Below, piece by piece: positions 9,179 through 16,478 of a stretch of 35,394 nt of DNA. Positions within the stretch are counted from its first letter, which is position 1, and each line of letters opens with the position of its first letter. The stretch lies in assembly GCF_016429215.1 (NCBI RefSeq), contig NZ_JAELUH010000058.1:1-35394 (forward strand), read 5' to 3'. Position numbers and translations under genes: made by a program. The notes beneath the pieces were generated by a model that was not told the DNA's origin, searched no databases, and saw only the letters and a program-made list of their open reading frames with translations. This DNA comes from Herbaspirillum sp. ASV7. GTDB lineage: Bacteria; Pseudomonadota; Gammaproteobacteria; Burkholderiales; Burkholderiaceae_D.

Positions 9179-9637
9179 ATTAGTTTTTACCTTCCATTCC
9201 GGCGCCGGTTCGGCTTTCCTGGATGCGTCAAATGCGAGCCCACGGCGCCGGTTCGCATGGCACTCGGGTTGGCTGTGGCGAGATAGTTCAATGGCAGCGC
9301 GAATACTCATTTTTACACTTGAAAAAAGCTCGCTTTCAGTTCGCGTAATGATTCGGAAAGTCTTGCTGGTGGCTGATCTTTACGACTGTAAAGAGATGGT
9401 AATAAGACTTCTTGGGAACGCACTTTTCCATCCCGGACTGCTCTAATAGGCGTCATTCACTTCGACATGCGCGGGGTTCATCCACGACCTCTTCCCGCGT
9501 AACAGAAAAGGATCCGACCTCCCTTTCATCACCGTGTCATTGTCTAACACGGAGCGCTCCGACGCAGCCTGCTGCGCCGGTGGGGATCTCGTTTTCCGCA
9601 GCTTTGTGCACCGGTCGCACAAGAGAAAGGAAACAAC
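9179..9637 (+). other. 459-base intergenic region between the porin and the Sel1-repeat gene
   Basis: I see no convincing gene here. Contents are a 12-base direct repeat GGCGCCGGTTCG (9201-9212 and 9244-9255), an AT-richer part (about 9300-9420), and an inverted repeat CCGTGT/ACACGG (9532-9537 and 9547-9552) about 86 bases before the next start. A short in-frame stretch across 9129-9446 has no ribosome binding site and begins inside the porin terminator region. The promoter of the Sel1-repeat gene is presumably in the right half, but I cannot place it. The length leaves room for a small RNA. Confidence 0.4.
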
Positions 9638-11179
9638 ATGGCAACAAGAGAAGAACTGGCAGTCATCAAGGCCGCCCGTGCGGGAGAGTCGCGCGCGCAG
9701 CTGGCCTTGGGCAGACGTTACCTCAATGGTGGCAGTGGCCTGCCGCGCAGCAAGGGCACGGCCTTCTACTGGCTGCGACGTGCCGCCCAGCAGGGCGTGG
9801 ACGACGCCTGGATGATGATCGGTCGTAATATCGACTACGAGCAGGTGCGCGAACAGTCTTCGCCACGCGAAGCAGCGATCTGGTACGAGAAGGCCTTCGA
9901 CGCCGGCGTTGCGCAGGCCGGCCTGATCTTTGCGCGGCTGGTGCTGGACAACACCGAACAGTTCGACAGCAATGCCCATGCGCGCGCGATTGCGGCGCTG
10001 TCCTTGCTGGCCAGTCGCAACGATCACCAGGCGCAATGGCTGCTGGCCCAGCAGATGCAGCGTCATGGACAGCCGGCCCTGGCGGGCGCGGCGGTATCGG
10101 CGTATGAGGAGCGGCTGGTACAAGAGGCGGCGCGCGCCGGTATCGCGGATGCGCAGTATGCGCTGCTGGACAAGGCCTGGCAGCAAGGCGATGGCGATGG
10201 CTTCGCACGCGATGCGGCCGTGCTGGTGGAGCGCCTGCTGGCGCGTCATGCAGCGGTACTGGCGCAGCTGGAAAAGGAAAAGGAAATCGAGCCCGGCCTG
10301 GCCGTGCAATTGAGCGCCGAGGAAGCACTGCTGCTGTTGCGCTATGGCCAGTGGCAGCTGCGCAGTCACCAGGGCGATCCGGCGCCGCTGATGCGTCTGT
10401 TCGAACTGGCAGCGGTGGCCGGCAATGGCCAGGCGCAACTGGAGCTGGGCTTGTTGTGCGCCAAGATGGACCGCGAGGGCAATCGCATCTTCATGGAACA
10501 TGGCCTGGCCAATTTCAAGAAGGCGCTGCACTGGCTGGCCCTGGCCGGCGAGGCAGGCGTGGCTGCTGGCTGGCATGCGCTGGCACGCATCTACTCGCGC
10601 TCGATCTATTCACAGCGCAACCTGCAGGTGGCCCAGCAATACCTGGAGAAAGCCGCCGAGGCCGGACTGGTGCAGGCGCAGTGCGAACTGGCGCAGATCT
10701 ATTGGCGTAACCGGCGTGACGATGCGCTGCATGATGTCAAGGCGGTGTACTGGTGGCAAAAGGCGGCGGCGCAGGGCGATGCCTCGGCGCGCGAGGCGTT
10801 GACCGATTTCCTGGCCAAGGATGATGAGCTCAGCTGGGCCGCACGTGCCCGCAAGCAGTTGAGCGAGAAGCTGCGTAACAGCAATCCCTTCCTCAGTGCC
10901 CGCATCGAGCTGGCGGCGACCTTCGGCCTGACCAAGCCGGAAGCCCTGCTCATCGACATCAAGCAGGCCGACTACGGCCATTGCCTGGTGGTCGATATCT
11001 GTGACCTGTATGCCCGCAGCAAGCGCCGCCTGATTGCCATCCAGACCGAGCTGCAGCGCGCCACCATCAATCGCATCAGCCGCCTGTTCGGTGACGTCGA
11101 TTGTGGCTTCACGGGCCTGGAAGGCAACTACCGCCAGCGCCAGTACCGCTTGCGCACGGCCTTCTCCGAACTGGCCTGA
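9638..11179 (+). CDS. Sel1-repeat (TPR-like) protein with an unrecognised C-terminal region
   Basis: A 513-residue protein without signal peptide or membrane segment starts at an ATG seven bases after the strong site AGAGAAAGG. Sel1-like helical repeats, which normally serve as protein-protein scaffolds, are visible at about 17-53 (SRAQLALGRRYLNGGSG...YWLRRAAQQG), 75-90, 263-307, 308-343 and 344-380 (VYWWQKAAAQG). A more divergent helical stretch with a charged EKEKEIE segment lies between (about 95-260). Residues about 410-513 are not Sel1-like: two helical blocks (ARIELAATFGLTKPEALLIDI and CDLYARSKRRLIAIQ), then an Arg/Tyr-rich end. I do not recognise this part. The protein stands alone between two unrelated genes and ends 26 bases from the convergent TonB receptor. 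Function unknown; a cytoplasmic scaffold or regulator is plausible. Confidence 0.88.
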   Translation: MATREELAVIKAARAGESRAQLALGRRYLNGGSGLPRSKGTAFYWLRRAAQQGVDDAWMMIGRNIDYEQVREQSSPREAAIWYEKAFDAGVAQAGLIFARLVLDNTEQFDSNAHARAIAALSLLASRNDHQAQWLLAQQMQRHGQPALAGAAVSAYEERLVQEAARAGIADAQYALLDKAWQQGDGDGFARDAAVLVERLLARHAAVLAQLEKEKEIEPGLAVQLSAEEALLLLRYGQWQLRSHQGDPAPLMRLFELAAVAGNGQAQLELGLLCAKMDREGNRIFMEHGLANFKKALHWLALAGEAGVAAGWHALARIYSRSIYSQRNLQVAQQYLEKAAEAGLVQAQCELAQIYWRNRRDDALHDVKAVYWWQKAAAQGDASAREALTDFLAKDDELSWAARARKQLSEKLRNSNPFLSARIELAATFGLTKPEALLIDIKQADYGHCLVVDICDLYARSKRRLIAIQTELQRATINRISRLFGDVDCGFTGLEGNYRQRQYRLRTAFSELA

Positions 11180-11205
11180 CGCAGCGGGCCGCACCGGGCC
11201 TGCGC

Positions 11206-13359
11206 TTACATGTGGTAGCGCAGGCTCAGTGCGACGTTGCGCGGGGCGCCCGGCAGGCTCAGGTTGGGGCTGCTGCCATGGCCGGAGATGATGTAGCCGG
11301 TATTGAAGATGTTGCCAACGTTGAGTTGCAGTTCGTATTTTTCGGTGCGATAGGCCGCCATCGCATCAGCGGTGACATAGCCGGGCAGGGTGACGGTGTT
11401 GCCCGGGTTGGCGAAGCGCGCGCCGATGGCATTGGCGCCGCCGCCCACGACGAAGCCATTACCCAGTTCCTTGGTCAGCCACAGGTTGGCGCTATGACGC
11501 GGCGTGAGCGTGGCGTTCTTGCCCTTGAAGGGGACGCTGCCGGCGGCCGTGACGCTGGTGTCGAAGGACGAGGATTCGGTGATGACCGCATCCAGGTAGG
11601 CATAGCCGGCCAGCAGTTTCCAGCCTTGCTTGAGGTCGGCGCTGAAGGTCAGCTCGGCGCCATCGGTGCGTTGCTTGCCGACCGGGACGATGGTGTTGTT
11701 GGGCAGGGTGGACTTGATGTTGTCACGCTCCAGCCGGAACACCGAGACCGTGGCGCTGGCGCGGCCTTCCCAGAAATCGAACTTGGCGCCGGCTTCGGTA
11801 TTGCGAGTCTCCTCGGGCGCCAGGTCGGCATTGTTGACCGCCAGCGCGAAGTTCTCGGCGGAGGGTTGGAAGGAACGGCTCCAGGAGAGGTAATAGGATT
11901 GCGTTTCGGTGGGTTGCCACACCAGGCCCGCGCGCGGGCTGTAGGCGGTATCGGTACGCGACAGGCTGGTGGGCGCACCGGTGGGCGCCTGCAGTCGCGA
12001 GTCCTGCTTGTAGCGGTCATAGCGCAGACCGACCAGGGCCTTCCATTGCGCATTGAAGGCGATGTTGTCCTGCAGGTAGGAGCCGAAGGTATCGTAGGTG
12101 CCATAGGTGGCCGTCAGTGCGCCCAGGCGGTTGGGGTCGACCACCGGCAGCACCGGATTGAAGATGGACACCGCCGGCAGGCCCGAGCTGCCACCGGCGA
12201 CCGGCACGCCGGCGTAGGAGTAGGCGTCCTTGCTCTGGCTGCCGAACTCCAGGCCATAGAGGATCTCGTGTCTGGTCTGCCCCAGCTTGATCTTCTGCGT
12301 CAGCTCGCTCTGGTTGAACCAGCCATTCTCGTCGCGCACCAGCTTGGCGTGGCTCATGCTCATGGTGCCGTTGGTCTCGTTGACGTTGCCGCTGATGTTG
12401 GTGTTGTTGCGATTGAGGTGGTAGTCGTAATAGCGCAGGCCGTTGCGGAAGGAGAACTCCTCGTTGAAGCGGTGCGTGAAAGTGGCCGTGGTGGAGGCCA
12501 CGCGCGATTGGACAAAGTCGGCATCACGCGCATTGCGGGCGCCGAAGTAGGTCCCCGGATCGACGCTGACCGGACGTCCCTGGTAGGAGGGGATGCCGAA
12601 GTCCATCACCCGGCGGTCTTCCAGGTAGTCAGCCTGCAGCAGCAGTTTGGTGTCCGGCGAGAAGCGCAATTCCATCGACGGCGCGATGGCGCTGCGATCG
12701 ATGAATTGCTGGGCGCGGAAGTTGTCGCCGCGTTCGACGGCACCGGTCAGGCGCCATGAAACCGCACCCTCGCCGGCACTGCGGCCCAGGTCGAGCTCGG
12801 CACGACGGCCGGCGTTGCTGTTGGCCGTGAAGCCGACGTCGGAGACATCCACGCCCGGCTTCTTGGTCACCCGGTTGATCAGCCCGCCCGAGGAGCCGCG
12901 ACCGTACAGCACGGCGGCCGGTCCCTTGATCACTTCCACCGTTTCCACATTGGACAGGTCGCGGAAATACAGCGCATCGTCGCGGAAGCCATCGACGAAC
13001 TGGTCGCCGATGGCGGTAAAGCCACGGATGAAGACCTGGTCGCGCTGTCCATCACCGGTCGACAGGCCCAGGCCGGGCACGTTCTTGAGCACATCCTGCA
13101 GCGAGGTCGCGTTCTGGTCGCGCATCACCTGGGCCGGCACCACGTTGATGGTCTGGGGCACGTCACGCAGCGGTGCTTCGCTCTTGGTGCCGCTGACGGC
13201 GGTGGGCGCGAGGTAGCCGTCGTTGCCGCGCGTGCCACTGACCTCCACGGTGGGCAGCGTCGCCGAGGCCTGTTGCCCGAAGGCAGGGGAGACGGCAAGC
13301 GGAGACAGGGAAAAGGCAGCCAGCACGGCCAGGCGGCCGCGACGCAGACGGAGTGTCAT
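11206..13359 (-). CDS. TonB-dependent siderophore receptor (catecholate/ferrichrome-type)
   Basis: This outer-membrane receptor imports ferric siderophores using TonB-ExbBD energy. The 717-residue precursor has a signal peptide of about 28 residues (Arg-rich start, hydrophobic LAVLAAFSLSPLAV, then AFG). A TonB-box-like segment PTVEVSG (about 36-42) is followed by the plug domain (DVPQTINVVPAQVMRDQ, LQDVLKNVPGLG, VFIRGF, VEVIKGPAAVLYGRGSSGGLINRVTKKP). The 22-strand barrel contains the siderophore-receptor segment LVWQPTETQSYYLSWSRSFQPSAENF. It ends SLRYHM, with Met instead of the usual terminal aromatic residue. Start context: AGGA nine bases before the ATG. A Fur-box-like site about 20 bases upstream argues for iron repression. 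The family resembles Fiu/FhuE-type receptors, but the exact siderophore cannot be told. No siderophore biosynthesis or esterase gene is nearby. Confidence 0.94.
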   Translation of the reverse strand: MTLRLRRGRLAVLAAFSLSPLAVSPAFGQQASATLPTVEVSGTRGNDGYLAPTAVSGTKSEAPLRDVPQTINVVPAQVMRDQNATSLQDVLKNVPGLGLSTGDGQRDQVFIRGFTAIGDQFVDGFRDDALYFRDLSNVETVEVIKGPAAVLYGRGSSGGLINRVTKKPGVDVSDVGFTANSNAGRRAELDLGRSAGEGAVSWRLTGAVERGDNFRAQQFIDRSAIAPSMELRFSPDTKLLLQADYLEDRRVMDFGIPSYQGRPVSVDPGTYFGARNARDADFVQSRVASTTATFTHRFNEEFSFRNGLRYYDYHLNRNNTNISGNVNETNGTMSMSHAKLVRDENGWFNQSELTQKIKLGQTRHEILYGLEFGSQSKDAYSYAGVPVAGGSSGLPAVSIFNPVLPVVDPNRLGALTATYGTYDTFGSYLQDNIAFNAQWKALVGLRYDRYKQDSRLQAPTGAPTSLSRTDTAYSPRAGLVWQPTETQSYYLSWSRSFQPSAENFALAVNNADLAPEETRNTEAGAKFDFWEGRASATVSVFRLERDNIKSTLPNNTIVPVGKQRTDGAELTFSADLKQGWKLLAGYAYLDAVITESSSFDTSVTAAGSVPFKGKNATLTPRHSANLWLTKELGNGFVVGGGANAIGARFANPGNTVTLPGYVTADAMAAYRTEKYELQLNVGNIFNTGYIISGHGSSPNLSLPGAPRNVALSLRYHM

Positions 13360-13379
13360 GAGGGGATCCTGATTATTTT

Positions 13380-13398
13380 AGAAATGAAAATCGTTATT
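13380..13398 (-). promoter_or_regulatory. Candidate Fur box upstream of the TonB receptor
   Basis: GAAAATCGTTATT (13386-13398) matches the inner 13 bases of the Fur consensus (GATAATCATTATC) at 10 positions. The full 19-base window AGAAATGAAAATCGTTATT matches at about 13. The site lies 21 bases before the receptor start codon in an AT-rich stretch, where bound Fur would block transcription. Confidence 0.55.
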
Positions 13399-13471
13399 AT
13401 TTGTATTTAATCATTAATTGTAAGAATTTGTAAAGGCGCAGAGCGTCACGTGGGGCCTTGTCCGGCCGGAC

Positions 13472-13489
13472 GGGGCGGGTAGGGTAGGG
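13472..13489 (+). other. G-quadruplex motif upstream of the TonB receptor
   Basis: GGGGCGGGTAGGGTAGGG has four runs of at least three G with loops of 1, 2 and 2 bases, an ideal short-loop intramolecular quadruplex pattern. A further GGGG and GG follow at 13493-13499. The motif is on the plus strand, the template strand for the receptor gene, about 113-130 bases upstream of its start and beyond the Fur-like site. Confidence 0.6.
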
Positions 13490-13505
13490 AAAGGGGAGGA
13501 CATGG

Positions 13506-13533
13506 CGGATCTTGCCAGTGGCGGCAAGATCCG
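13506..13533 (-). repeat. 11-bp perfect hairpin downstream of the gspG-like gene
   Basis: CGGATCTTGCC (13506-13516) pairs perfectly with GGCAAGATCCG (13523-13533) around a 6-base loop. It lies 53 bases after the stop of the minus-strand pseudopilin gene. There is no T run on either side, so it is not a standard intrinsic terminator. It may protect the mRNA 3' end or mark a Rho-dependent end. Confidence 0.5.
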
Positions 13534-13586
13534 GATCAGGAAGGAAGCAGCAGCGGCGGCGGACGTGCTAAAGGGGAAGGCGGGTG

Positions 13587-14054
13587 CTAGTGCAGCCGGA
13601 TCACATGGGCATCGTCCGGGTCGCTATCCGGGCCGGCCTGGCCGAAGGAGAACAGTTCGAAGGTGGTGCCGTCGTCGGCGGCTTCATACTGGTAGGCGTT
13701 GTTCCACGGATCGCGCGGCAGGCGGTCGACATAGCCGCCGGTCTGCCAGTTGCCCGGCACCGGTGCGCGTACCGGCTTGATGACCAGCGCCAGCAAGCCC
13801 TGCTCGGTGGCGGGGTAGCGACCATTGTCCTGGCGATAGCGCTCCAGGCCGGCGGCGATGGCGCGCATGTCCTTCTCGGCTGCCTGGGCCTGGGGACTGT
13901 GGTCATGGTTGAAGCGCGCCACCAGGGGCGGCACCAGCAGCGCCACCACCACGGCCAGTACGGTCAGCGCCAGGATCCAGCGCAGGCGCGCCAATCCACG
14001 TTGCAGGAACAGGAAGGCGGAATGCCGCCGGGAGGGCAAGAGGGAACGGCGCAT
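13587..14054 (-). CDS. Orphan GspG-like pseudopilin with a degenerate prepilin motif
   Basis: The 155-residue protein has one N-terminal membrane helix (about 26-47, WILALTVLAVVVALLVPPLVARF). Its C-terminal domain is very like type II secretion major pseudopilins: AEKDMRAIAAGLERYRQDNGRYPATEQGLLAL, LPRDPWNNAYQY and an Asp-rich end (GPDSDPDDAH) recalling the GspG calcium site. The prepilin peptidase site is poor. After QRG comes LARLRW rather than FTLIE: Phe+1 is replaced by Leu and the near-invariant Glu+5 by Arg. It may therefore not be processed or assembled normally. No other secretion gene lies nearby. I chose the ATG at 14054 because longer frames run into cyaY. It reads in the same direction as cyaY with a 137-base gap that contains a possible own promoter. 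Confidence 0.8.
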   Translation of the reverse strand: MRRSLLPSRRHSAFLFLQRGLARLRWILALTVLAVVVALLVPPLVARFNHDHSPQAQAAEKDMRAIAAGLERYRQDNGRYPATEQGLLALVIKPVRAPVPGNWQTGGYVDRLPRDPWNNAYQYEAADDGTTFELFSFGQAGPDSDPDDAHVIRLH

Positions 14055-14099
14055 GGGTGCTGCTGGCTTCAATTGGGCGGGTGGAGTGGGAAAACACGC

Positions 14100-14105
14100 A
14101 GTATA
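14100..14105 (-). promoter_or_regulatory. Possible -10 box of the gspG-like gene
   Basis: On the minus strand the sequence reads TATACT, 45 bases before the ATG at 14054. No recognisable -35 element is present at 17 bases, where the DNA is GC-rich and forms a CCGGC/GCCGG hairpin (14124-14139) that could also mark the end of cyaY. Confidence 0.3.
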
Positions 14106-14191
14106 AGCGCCCCGGGCCGCGCGCCGGCCAAAAAGCCGGACGCGCCACGGGAAGGCATGACGGGGTGGCGGGGCCGCCGAGGACGTCGTCC

Positions 14192-14524
14192 TCAGGGCTT
14201 CAGGGTCACGGCCACGCCAGCCTGGCTGCTGACCACTTCCGAGAGGGTGGCGTAGAGCTCCCTGCCATCGCGGGTATTGAGCCAGTGGCTGCCGTCGTAG
14301 CGGTAGTGGAAGCCGCCCGAGCGCGCGGCCAGCCACATCTCCTGCATCGGCGCCTGGCTGTTGATGATGATCTTGGAGCCGTTGTCGATGCATTCGACTT
14401 CCAGCACATTGCCGCTGCGGCTGCACTCGACATCGAGCTCACTGGTGTCGCAGGCATTTTCCAGCGCGAGTTCGATGGCGTTGAGGGTGGCGTCGGCCAG
14501 GTCCAGGAATTCCGATTCGGTCAT
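14192..14524 (-). CDS. cyaY: Iron-sulfur cluster assembly protein CyaY (bacterial frataxin)
   Basis: CyaY binds iron and the cysteine desulfurase IscS and tunes Fe-S cluster assembly. The 110-residue product starts MTESEFLDLADATLNAIELALE at the ATG 14524, preceded by GGAG. An in-frame TTG four codons earlier is not needed. The acidic first helix, the beta-sheet segment VLEVECIDNGSKIIINSQAPMQEMWLA and SGGFHYRY...HWLNTRDGRELYATLSEVVS are frataxin hallmarks. It diverges from lptM-lysA across only 49 bases, the arrangement also seen in other proteobacteria (cyaY against yifL), so the two promoters must overlap. A TAAAAT-like -10 on the minus strand falls in that gap. Confidence 0.95.
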   Translation of the reverse strand: MTESEFLDLADATLNAIELALENACDTSELDVECSRSGNVLEVECIDNGSKIIINSQAPMQEMWLAARSGGFHYRYDGSHWLNTRDGRELYATLSEVVSSQAGVAVTLKP

Positions 14525-14573
14525 GCTAAACTCCAAGGCATTCTAAGATTTCGATGTAATCCTCCATTTTATC

Positions 14574-14801
14574 GTGAAGTCACATTATTCTCTTGCCCGT
14601 CGTACAGCCCTTGCGGCCCTGTGCGCTGCCGCGCTGACCCTGGCCGGTTGCGGCCAGAAAGGCCCGCTGTACTTGCCCAAGGTGCCGCCTGATCCGTTTG
14701 TGCAGACCAAGCCCAAACCGGCCGCGCCCGTGACGCCGGCGCAGGATGGCAAGGCCGATGCGGCCACGCAGGGCGCCCAGCCCCAGCCTGCACAGCAATA
14801 A
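14574..14801 (+). CDS. lptM: LPS translocon maturation chaperone LptM-like lipoprotein (YifL family)
   Basis: This small outer-membrane lipoprotein family helps LptD mature its disulfides and assemble with LptE. The 75-residue precursor starts at GTG 14574; no in-frame ATG and no good ribosome binding site precede it. It has a signal peptide with lipobox LAGC (Cys about 26), followed at once by the family signature GQKGPLYLPK. The rest is a Pro/Ala/Gln-rich flexible tail. It is followed after 77 bases by lysA on the same strand, a common pairing in beta- and gammaproteobacteria (with lysA or dapF). The GTG start and the weak initiation site suggest modest translation. Confidence 0.85.
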   Translation: MKSHYSLARRTALAALCAAALTLAGCGQKGPLYLPKVPPDPFVQTKPKPAAPVTPAQDGKADAATQGAQPQPAQQ

Positions 14802-14878
14802 GCCAACAAGTGGCCCGCTGGCACCGCCTTGCGTGCCGCTCCCTACCGAATAACTGACCTCTCCCGCGAGTGATTGAC

Positions 14879-16171
14879 ATGTCCCATTTTTCCTATCGCA
14901 ACGGCCAACTGCACGCCGAGCAAGTATCGCTGCATGACCTGGCCGAGCAGTTCGGCACGCCGCTCTACGTCTATTCCAAGGCGGCCCTGGTCGAGCGTTA
15001 CTCCGCCTATGCCGATGCCTGCCGCGCAGCCGGCCGCGCCGACGGCGCCAAGGGCGGCGCGCTGGTGTGCTACTCGGTCAAGTCCAACTCCAACCTGGCG
15101 GTGCTGAACCTCCTGGGACGGATGGGCTCGGGCTTCGACATCGTCTCCGGTGGTGAACTGCTGCGGGTGGTGGCCGCCGGTGGCGATGCCCGCAAGGTGA
15201 TCTTCTCCGGCGTGGGCAAGGGCCGCGACGAGATGAAGCTGGCCCTGGAACATGACATCCTGTGCTTCAACGTCGAATCCATCCCCGAGGTGGCGCGCCT
15301 GAACGAGGTGGCCGGTGCCCTGGGCAAGCGCGCCCGCATCTCGCTGCGCGTGAACCCCAATGTGGATGCCAAGACCCATCCCTACATCTCCACCGGCCTG
15401 AAGGAAAACAAGTTCGGCGTGGCCTATGAAGACGCGCTGGACTGCTACCGCACCGCCGCCGCCCTGCCCAACATCGACGTGGTCGGCATCGATTGCCACA
15501 TCGGCTCGCAACTGCTGGACGACTCGCCCCTGCTGGAAGCGCTGGACAAGATCATCGACATGGTCGACACGCTGGAAGCCGAAGGCATCCACATCCATCA
15601 CCTCGACATCGGCGGCGGCATCGGCATCCGCTATGACGACGAGCAACCGGTGCCCGTGGGTGATTACCTGGCCCGCGTGTTTGCCCGTGTCGATGCCTGG
15701 CGCCAGCAGAAGTACGATGGCCGCCCCATCCAGGTCATGTTCGAGCCGGGTCGCTCGGTGGTCGGCAATGCCGGCCTGCTGCTGACTGAAGTGCAATACC
15801 TCAAGCACGGTGAAGGCAAGAACTTTGCTGTCGTCGATGCTGCCATGAATGACCTGATGCGCCCGGCCATGTACGAAGCCTGGCATGGTGTGCAGACCGT
15901 CAAGGAAAACGCCGGCCATGCCCGCATCTATGACGTGGTCGGCCCGGTCTGCGAATCCGGCGACTGGCTGGCGCGCTCGCGTGAGCTGGCCATCGGGGAG
16001 GGCGACCTGCTGGCCCTGATGTCGGCCGGCGCCTATGGCATGACCATGGCTTCCAACTACAACACCCGAGGCCGCGCCGCCGAGGTGCTGGTCGATGGCG
16101 CGCAAGCGCATCTGGTGCGCCAGCGCGAGAATCCGGCCGACCTGTTTGCCCTGGAGAAGATTGTCAACTGA
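14879..16171 (+). CDS. lysA: Diaminopimelate decarboxylase LysA
   Basis: LysA is the PLP-dependent enzyme of the last step of lysine synthesis, meso-diaminopimelate to L-lysine + CO2. The ATG at 14879 gives MSHFSYRNGQLHAEQVSL, the usual start. The GTG at 14870 would add only three residues. Length is 430 residues. The N-terminal TIM barrel shows the PLP lysine in CYSVKSNSNLAVL (about 63-75), GSGFDIVSGGEL and the HIGSQL and DIGGGIGI loops. The C-terminal beta domain shows EPGRSVVGNAG, GPVCESGDWLA (active-site Cys contributed to the partner subunit) and SAGAYGMTMASNYNTR. It is terminated by a strong hairpin. I see no lysine riboswitch upstream. Confidence 0.97.
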   Translation: MSHFSYRNGQLHAEQVSLHDLAEQFGTPLYVYSKAALVERYSAYADACRAAGRADGAKGGALVCYSVKSNSNLAVLNLLGRMGSGFDIVSGGELLRVVAAGGDARKVIFSGVGKGRDEMKLALEHDILCFNVESIPEVARLNEVAGALGKRARISLRVNPNVDAKTHPYISTGLKENKFGVAYEDALDCYRTAAALPNIDVVGIDCHIGSQLLDDSPLLEALDKIIDMVDTLEAEGIHIHHLDIGGGIGIRYDDEQPVPVGDYLARVFARVDAWRQQKYDGRPIQVMFEPGRSVVGNAGLLLTEVQYLKHGEGKNFAVVDAAMNDLMRPAMYEAWHGVQTVKENAGHARIYDVVGPVCESGDWLARSRELAIGEGDLLALMSAGAYGMTMASNYNTRGRAAEVLVDGAQAHLVRQRENPADLFALEKIVN

Positions 16172-16196
16172 TGTGATCTGTTGGCACTCTGGCAGG

Positions 16197-16233
16197 ACGG
16201 CAGCCCCGATTTCGCGGCTGCCGTTTGTTTTTG
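16197..16233 (+). terminator. Intrinsic terminator of lptM-lysA
   Basis: ACGGCAGCC (16197-16205) pairs with GGCTGCCGT (16216-16224), followed by TTGTTTTTG. The hairpin starts 25 bases after the lysA stop. Confidence 0.88.
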
Positions 16234-16478
16234 TTGGCCCGGCGGCAACGAGCGTGGGAGGCGGACGACAGAATTTTTTGCAGCGCCACATTCTTTGATT
16301 TGCCTTTCGGAAATTTGGGCGCAAAATAGCCATCCGCCCAAAAAACAAGCGATCCATCAAAACAAGCCTGAGGCGCGCCGACCGGCGCGCTATCGAGACC
16401 AGGCTGGAACATGCGGGCGCAAGGGAGAACACCGTGGTCGCCGGGAGGGCGGTCGGTAGCGCAACACAGGGGAATTCC
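16234..16478 (+). promoter_or_regulatory. Intergenic leader region with two hairpins, upstream of the coiled-coil membrane protein
   Basis: There is no gene between the lysA terminator and the start at 16479. Two perfect 8-bp inverted repeats stand out: TTTGGGCG/CGCCCAAA (16314-16321 with 16335-16342, loop containing AAAATAG) and GCGCGCCG/CGGCGCGC (16373-16380 with 16383-16390, 2-base loop). The second would make a very stable hairpin in the leader. I cannot place -35/-10 boxes with confidence. Confidence 0.4.

Noticed and set aside
9201..9255. 12-base direct repeat considered as an attachment-site pair or insertion footprint
   Set aside because: The copies are only 43 bases apart, with no integrase, tRNA end or mobile gene nearby.
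9284..9297. TAGTTCAATGGCAG, identical in style to a tRNA D-arm
   Set aside because: The surrounding bases do not form an acceptor stem, anticodon arm or T arm with GGTTCGAATCC; it is probably chance or a decayed fragment too short to call.
9129..9446. 105-codon plus-strand frame after the porin
   Set aside because: It starts before and runs through the porin terminator, has no ribosome binding site, and its composition is not protein-like.
11101..12759. 552-codon plus-strand frame opposite the TonB receptor
   Set aside because: The minus-strand receptor has a signal peptide, plug and barrel; the plus-strand frame has no domain and starts inside another gene.
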